From NCBI GenBank assembly GCA_946811695.1, contig OX328128.1, positions 31,014,062-31,078,061 on the forward strand: a DNA stretch of 64,000 nucleotides. Direction: 5' to 3'. This document shows, one piece after another, positions 58,031-64,000 of this stretch. How positions within the stretch are numbered: the stretch's first letter is position 1; each line of letters begins with the position of its first letter. The position numbers and the translations under genes are program-made. A model generated the notes under the pieces. That model saw only the letters and a list, made by a program, of their open reading frames with translations. It had not been told where the DNA came from and searched no databases. This DNA comes from Gonocerus acuteangulatus. Lineage: Eukaryota; Arthropoda; Insecta; Hemiptera; Coreidae.

Positions 58031-58240
58031 TGCATAAACTAGCTTTTAAATATTTTTAGTAAAAAAATGTGTAGCCTCTGGAAGTGCCAATGTACCGTAG
58101 ACAATACCTAAATTTTCCATTTAATTTTGTTTTCAGACAAATGTCAATTTTAAATAGTATTTTGGTAATGTTAATAGAAATGAGACAGGGGCCCTTAAGG
58201 CCTCTTAGATGCCCTGCATATTATAATAAATCATCAGCAC

Positions 58241-58357
<117 letters not shown>

Positions 58358-58835
58358 AAAATGTCCAACAAATAATGTAATATATTGTATATAATGCAAT
58401 TTCGGAAGTGTTGATTTTTCCCCATTGATGGTGAGTTCCTAAGCTTAGCTTTCCAAACCGAGCGTTCCAACCCGTAGCAGGTGAAATACAGAAATATCCT
58501 AAGATGACACATCTTCTGCGTGTTAGCCCTTTTTTTAATTTAACTAAATAGGAAATAATGCATTCCAAATGTTATTTCAAATGCCCATAAAAAACAAAAA
58601 AAAATCTATTTACGTGCGAAGATAATAAGCTGGGACACTCTGTGGTCCATTATTTTCCAGGAGGGAGATCACATTGGTCGCACATGTGCTGGGACATGTG
58701 TTCACACTTCAGCCACTTGGAGGGTCCCCAGACACTTCATGTGCAACCCAAGGGCCAATGTAAATATCAAAGAGGAAATTTCTTCTTAATTTATCTAATA
58801 AAAGTAATTAGCCACAAGTGCGCTAGGCTCGTTAA

Positions 58836-59010
58836 ATTATATACAGTCTGTTTTATGCATGCTGAAAAAAATTATATACAGTCTGTTTTATGCATGCTGA
58901 AAAAAATTATATACAGTCTGTTTTATGCATGCTGAAAAAAATTATATACAGTCTGTTTTATGCATGCTGAAAAAAATTATATACAGTCTGTTTTATGCAT
59001 GCTGAAAAAA
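58836..59010. repeat. 35-bp tandem repeat, 5 units
   Basis: Units ATTATATACAGTCTGTTTTA, then TGCATGCTGAAAAAA. All units are identical. Each contains the palindromic TGCATGC(T) core. Confidence 0.97.
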
Positions 59011-59086
59011 ATTACCAACTGCGTTATTTTAGCGTAATCCTTATAATGTTTATTCCCGGTATTTTTTAAATATGTATATATCTTGT

Positions 59087-59290
59087 CTATATACTGGCTT
59101 CCATCTGAGAGTAGTCAGTCATGTTGTCCGGTAAGTCATAGTTTTCTCTCAACCGAAATTCAGTCAAGATGTGTTTTATTGTCAGTGGAGTGTTACATAA
59201 TTCACATATCGGTCTGTCCTGTCTCGTCATGAGGTGTACGGCCGTCAGCTGTGGATGGCCTATTCTTAGGCGGCATAAGACAACTTATCT
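59087..59290 (-). pseudogene. LINE fragment, family of the 22070 element
   Basis: The minus frame reads RLRIGHPQLTAVHLM, then RPICELCNTPLTIKHILTEF, matching RLRIGHSLLTHDYL and PICRVCN.TLTIKHILTEC of the 22070 LINE, and runs on to a stop at 59087-59089. The last knuckle Cys is replaced by Phe. It lies right of the 35-bp array; no target duplication was fixed. Confidence 0.85.
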
Positions 59291-59390
59291 TCTTTTTTTT
59301 CTAGCATTTGAATCTAGTTCCACTGCTACCCTTTCTGTTGCCTAAAATGGAATAGTCCACTGGACGTCATAGCACAGTATGGCATGATGA

Positions 59391-59677
59391 CATGGGCTTA
59401 TATAAGGGAGGGCTGAGGGGGCTGCAACCCCCCCCCCCCCGACATTTTGATTTGATCAGTAAAAATTTCATAAAACCCTTAAAAATAGATTAAATAAGAT
59501 CATTTAGTTCATAAAACATATATATATATATATATTCTATTTTGGGTGAAATAGCGTGTAAGTTAGCTAAAACTCTTCCAAGATCTAAATTGTTAGTATT
59601 CCATACACCGGAAATGGTCTCAGCCCTCCCGACATTTTCCCAGCCCCCTCCAAAATTATCATCTATATACGCCCATG
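59391..59677. mobile_element. hAT-like MITE, CATGGGCG family, copy F
   Basis: CATGGGCTTATATAAG ... ATATACGCCCATG. Flanks CATGATGA and CATGATAA (7 of 8). A short TA run (59518-59535) has grown inside it. Confidence 0.82.
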
Positions 59678-60846
59678 CATGATAAGTCCTCTGATCAAGC
59701 TAATGCTTCAGAAAAAAACAAAACAAAAAAAAAAAAAACTAGAAAATATTACTCTTTAATATCCATAGAAAAGATTCCTAAAAATATCTTTTTTCAAAAT
59801 TAAATGACATAAAATTAAGAAATAATCACCGTCTTTTTTTTTATTATTATTATTTTGCGCCAGCCTATACAGAATATAACCCCTCAGTAATGATGCGTTT
59901 TGTTCTTATCTTGCTAAGCGTTACTGTTTTGAACCTTCCTGTTTAATACAACTTGTAGATTCCGGAGACATTAGACATGGTTCACTGGATAAATATTTTT
60001 TATAAATTCGTGTTTTTTTGTAATCCTATCAATAATCTAATTACTATAAAATACAGTGTAATTATTTGTTATTAAATAGTACTTCTATGCAAACAGTCTT
60101 TATGACCGCAAAGCATTTTGGTTAACTAAAAACATTATTAAATTACCCCCACTAGTATATATCTGATAAAACTATAATATTCTAGAAATATATAGTTGTC
60201 CTATATTATTATAGAGATAGGTTATTATAATTCCCTGGTCTTCTACAATAAAAAGTGGTTTTGAGTTTTATTGTCCATTCCTTGGGGACATCTAGTTGCC
60301 TTTCTTATCCTATTCTCCCTCCTTCTGGAACTTTAATTGGATCTTCATTGATTCCTTTCTCCTTCTCTCTCTTTCTTCGCTAGTCTTCGCTTTATTTCAG
60401 TCCAAGCGTCCGAAAGACTGTTTATAAAGCATATAGAGTTGTGGATGGACGTTCTTAGTACTGGGCTGTATATATTTTTAGTTTCTATCATACAATCTTC
60501 TAGTTAATGAATCCAATATAGTAAAAAATAAAGGTCTTCTTTACGTCATATATTTCAATTTATTCTGACTTTGGACCCACTAACACCACCTCCATGACAC
60601 GCTCCAACGCCCCCTTAGGCTGCACCTTCATTGGACCCGTACTTCTCCCGATCCGATTTGATCTGATTTCTTTTGACCGACAACGGCCGACGTGAATGCC
60701 TACATTGGTCCTCATCCGATCCGACCCAATTTAGTCACAACTCGTCAACAATGACCTCTTAGTGAAGTGATATGAGTGATTAATTTAAGAAATACCACCT
60801 AATAAGCATAGAAACCTTCGATTAGGTTGACTCAATCAAATAAATT
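59678..60846. other. Non-coding DNA
   Basis: AT-rich to 60540. 60560-60760 has CCGATCCGA-type motifs with loose inverse counterparts at 60995-61075, possibly remains of a larger element. No gene. Confidence 0.35.
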
Positions 60847-60990
60847 AGGGAAACAAAAAACCAAAAATGTGACAAAGCTGTTATAAATTTTATTAGCTTT
60901 CATTTAAAAAATCATGCATTGAAATCGGATAAGATCTAGACTAAGTAGACTTTTTTGAAACACAGTGTGTGGTTTGGCGCCATTTTGCTT
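60847..60990. mobile_element. Partial copy of the 44111 element
   Basis: GCATTGAAATCGG.TAAGAT, ACTTTTTTGAAACAC and GTGGTTTGGCGCCATTTTG align with the right end of 44111-44708. The left half is missing. Confidence 0.5.
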
Positions 60991-61431
60991 CGTCGGTCCG
61001 AAATCGGTCTAGAAACAAACAAGTTTGAACGGCCGAGAATCGGTGGTCGTCGGATTGGATCGGCCCCCTTGGGCGTATAGACACTTGTCTATATAGACAC
61101 CTCTACTCTATGTCGTCCTATCCACATGAAGTTCTTTGGCACAAATACATATATTAGAGATAGACTATCAGAATCGATCTTATGAAAGATAGATCTTTTT
61201 AACAACATATATCGATTTTTTACGGTTACAATTTATCCGAATCATAGACTGTTATCATCATGATGTTATAAAAGGAGTGGATGTGATGTTTTGGAAAAAA
61301 AAACTGTCACGTGTACGGATGGCGCCATATTGGTGGGCCACATCTCTCAAGAAGTTTTGCTTTGTTTTTAATGGTTTACTAATATAATAGTTTTAATTGG
61401 GAATAACTATTGAGTGCTCAATACCTTCCTG

Positions 61432-61595
61432 GGGGGGTCTCCCGTGGTCTAGTGGCTATCGCGCTGGATTCATAAGCGGGAGATGGTGGGTTCGATTCCC
61501 ACCTCCGGCAGGAATTTTCTCATCTCAGGGCTCGCTGGGAAAATTCCTCGCCGCACCCTGGTTGTCGGCGCTAATGACCTAGATGTAGATGCGCC

Positions 61596-61630
<35 letters not shown>
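61432..61630 (+). mobile_element. tRNA-derived SINE-A, complete copy
   Basis: Perfect 11-bp duplication ATACCTTCCTG (61421-61431 and 61631-61641). The head has a tRNA-like A box (GTGGTCTAGTGGC), an anticodon loop TTCATAA (CAT at 61471-61473) and a consensus B box GGTTCGATTCC (61489-61499). The body is CTCATCTCAGGGCTCGCTGG, the 3' core CGGCGCTAATGAC...GATGCGCCGT, then a poly(A) of about 31 bp. The youngest-looking of the three copies. Confidence 0.93.
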
Positions 61631-61634
<4 letters not shown>

Positions 61635-61642
61635 CTTCCTGT

Positions 61643-61721
61643 TCTGCATTTGGATGTTCCAATTATACAAGAGCACATTTTTCTCGATTATTATTATTTT
61701 ATTATATTTTTTTCTCAGTTG

Positions 61722-61783
<62 letters not shown>

Positions 61784-62069
61784 ATAATACCAGTATATTT
61801 TAATATGATTTAACAGTAGTAGTTTCATTATATATTATTTTTTACGAAAAATAGTCTTAAATTGTGTTACTTTCCGTAGGTAATTTTAAGTAATCGTAAA
61901 ATCGGTCCAAATCGAAGATCAATCCACATCGTAGAAAGATTTTCTGAGCCTAGAAGATCGATCTTTTGAATCGATCTGAACTCTCCTATCTTCTTTGTGG
62001 ATCGATCTTTTAATCTCGATTCGAATCGATTCAGAAGATCGATTCATATTCGAGAATCGCCCATCACTA
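61643..62069. repeat. Dispersed repeat with GATCGAT-rich end, copy 2
   Basis: Counterpart of 49849-50301, ending ATATTCGAGAATCGCCCATC then ACTAG. It contains the TA tract 61726-61781. The SINE-A copy is inserted just left of it, at the place where the piggyBac element lies in copy 1. Confidence 0.6.
61726..61781. repeat. (TA)n microsatellite
   Basis: TA run expanded inside the repeat; the other copy has only ATATATATAT here. Confidence 0.95.
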
Positions 62070-62805
62070 GCTTATATCCACACCTCACTTAGCTCAGAAA
62101 GCATATTCAACCCTTTTCGATTAATGTTGCTATCGATACCTGCGAACATCCAATTATCTCGATACCACCTCTGGAACCTTTTAATTTTTTCCCCCCTCAG
62201 TATTGTGAACCCTGAAAAAGGGGGGTGAGCCTTCGTTTCAATTTAGCAACCCTCCCGCCGACCGACACCCTAAGTAGCAAAAGTACACACTCTAAGGTCA
62301 GAAAGGGAATAGCTTTGTTCCTTTTGTTAGCTTAAAAAGATCAGGGCCCTAATAGAAAGAGTCGTTGATTGATAAGAATGCTGTTGTCGGTGATAAGGGT
62401 TGTTCCCTTGGTCTGTGGATTGGCTACTGCCCTTTGGCCTGAATGTCATCGCCATTCCGGGATTGGGCTCGCAACAACATTCTACAGAGGTTCTAATTGC
62501 CTGGGATATCTGCAACTACTAGTACTTCTTGCATTGTGGTAGTGCAAGCGAAAACGCCCTTCATAATTGTTTACTGTTATAATGGCGTTTATACATGACG
62601 TCGACACGAAAAGACAATCCGGAAGTGCCGAGTAGTAGTGTCGACGTTACATAAACCGAGAGTCACCATCGTGGAAATACTGGTCGTTCAATGACATCAA
62701 TGCCCGCAGTCTATACGAAAACTTAAAGGCTTGGCTTTACACATTCTATTTCAAAACTAATTAATTTTTATTCTATGTTTATATTTAATTAATTTTATTG
62801 TGATA
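62070..62805. other. Non-coding DNA with a small hairpin
   Basis: 62586-62660 has GTTTATACATGACGTCGACA facing TGTCGACGTTACATAAAC, a small inverted-repeat unit. 62280-62540 is complex and unassigned. Confidence 0.4.
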
Positions 62806-63300
62806 CTCCCGGCATTGCGCCAGGCCAAGTTTCGGCTTACGCAAACTGTGCGTATATTACACGAAGTATAGCAGCCAATTTTTACCTTTTCATAATTTTG
62901 AACCAGTTAAAGATACACTTATGACATTTTACATAGGTATTATATTACTAGATGCGACTAAAATTGGAAAGTTTCAGAATTGTACATTGAACCTTTTCTC
63001 AGATATAGGCGATGGAAAATCGGAATTTATACGACTCACTCACTCATCTAAATTATTAGGCACTTCCCGAATAGTTTGAGACTGGAAATTTTGCAGGATG
63101 ATAGACATTAGGGTGTTATTAAAGGCGAAATCGAAAAATCCTGAAAAGTTGTGATTGGCTCCTCTCCCAAGGAGGGAGTTCGTTTTTTCGGAAACCCATC
63201 ATTCCTTCCGAAACCCATCATTTGGTGTATCAAATGAATCGTCTCGGTAGGAAAAACCTATATTTGAAGTTTTAAGAAACATTTAGACGCATCTTAACAT
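62806..63300 (-). repeat. Unclassified long dispersed repeat, copy 2
   Basis: Inverse of 8642-9147: GCGCCAGGCC, GACTCACTCACTC, ATTATTAGGCACTTCCC, GAAACCCATCATT, AACCTATATTTGA and TTAGACGCAT in order. Confidence 0.55.
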
Positions 63301-63425
63301 TTTATGTACATGTCTATTAATTAAATATCCACCTACATGAATAAGGCGACGGCAACATTAGTTAGTCTTGAAATTAGTGTCAGAATAGGACACAGGGGCA
63401 TTTCCAAATAATGCAGCAGAAATTA

Positions 63426-63997
63426 CGACCGGTATGAGTATATTAAGAATTTGGGTCAAGAGTAAACCCCCCCTTCTAATGAACCGATTTAGTTTATTTT
63501 TACAACACATATTTACCTGTAGATTACCACTACGAATACCGAGTTTCGTCGAAATATACCAAAAATCACGGCTGGTAGTGGCGAATTGGTATTGTGGGTC
63601 CGGAGTAAACCCCCCTCCTAGTGAACCGATTTAGTTTATTTTTACAACAGTTATTTACCTGTGGATTACCACTACGAATACCGAGTTTCATCGAAATATA
63701 CCAAAAATCACGGCTGGTAGTGGCGAATTGGTATTGTGGGTCCGGAGTAAACCCCCCCTTCTAATGAACCGATTTAGTTCATTTTTATATCTCACTTTTC
63801 TCTCTATATTACCACTACGAATACCAAGTTTCGTTGAAATATAACAGATATTACGGCTGGCATAGTCAAATTAGTGTTTTGGGTTCAGGGTAAACCCCCC
63901 CCCCCCTTCCGGTGGACCGACTTTGGTGGTTAACGAACTCGTTCAATCGTTTGCTAATTGAATGCTATATACCACGTTTCGTCAGAATAGGACACAG
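63426..63997. repeat. 143-bp tandem array, 4 units, open at window end
   Basis: GAGTAAACCCCCC followed by AATGAACCGATTTAGTT recurs at 142-143 bp steps; each unit has ATTACCACTACGAATACC, AGTTTCGTCGAAATAT and ACGGCTGG. Divergence rises in the last unit. AGAATAGGACACAGGGG occurs both before (63382) and at the end (63984) of the array. Confidence 0.9.
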
Positions 63998-64000
63998 GGG

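Noticed and set aside
61440..61512. Functional tRNA-Met gene (CAT anticodon loop)
   Set aside because: The acceptor arms do not pair well, and the sequence continues into a SINE body with poly(A) and target-site duplication. Two further copies have the same structure.

Overview
The window looks like intergenic or deep intronic DNA from an AT-rich animal genome, most likely an arthropod. The grounds are the large number of (TA)n microsatellites, 5'-truncated LINEs with RNase H domains, tRNA-derived SINEs, and a mixture of DNA transposons (Tigger/pogo, piggyBac, hAT, Merlin, PIF/Harbinger-like and Transib-like) in various stages of decay. No intact host protein-coding gene could be supported. 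Every long coding-like stretch is either a transposon relic or a translated simple repeat. Species assignment is not possible from the sequence alone.

Layout. 0-9 kb: a hAT-like MITE (730-1531), a gypsy pol relic, a LINE tail, a near-perfect Merlin-like MITE (5216-6007), then TA tracts and unclassified repeats. 9-15.3 kb: two tRNA-derived SINE families. One SINE-A copy (10217-11546) is split by a Transib-like element whose ends read CACAGTG, next to a pogo/Tigger nest (13287-15264) that itself contains a Harbinger-like MITE. 15.3-20.6 kb: a hAT MITE, diverged tandem duplications and low-complexity AT DNA. 20.6-26.3 kb: a LINE cluster holding a 3.4-kb LINE with endonuclease, RT and RNase H remnants, nested in the tail of a second LINE with a 12-bp target-site duplication, plus a minus-strand copy of the same family. 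26.3-32 kb: sparse, with a pogo-like MITE, a (CT)n tract and a second Transib-like element with perfect CGACG duplications.

32-39.5 kb is the most unusual part. Three members of one terminal-inverted-repeat family each carry a different internal minisatellite: 41 x 45 bp, 5 x 32 bp and 13 x 38 bp. The middle one has been interrupted by a Merlin element at a repeat-unit boundary. 40-50 kb: SINE, inverted-repeat and hAT MITEs, a third Transib-like element and a decayed piggyBac with its cysteine-rich C-terminus. 50-64 kb: mostly non-repetitive DNA that may include regulatory sequence and a possible untranslated exon (about 52270-52495). It also holds a 58-bp perfect palindrome, several short tandem arrays, further LINE and SINE copies, and a 143-bp tandem array running to the window's edge.

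The parts do not form a pathway. What ties the window together is insertion history: target-site duplications let the order of many nested insertions be read directly.
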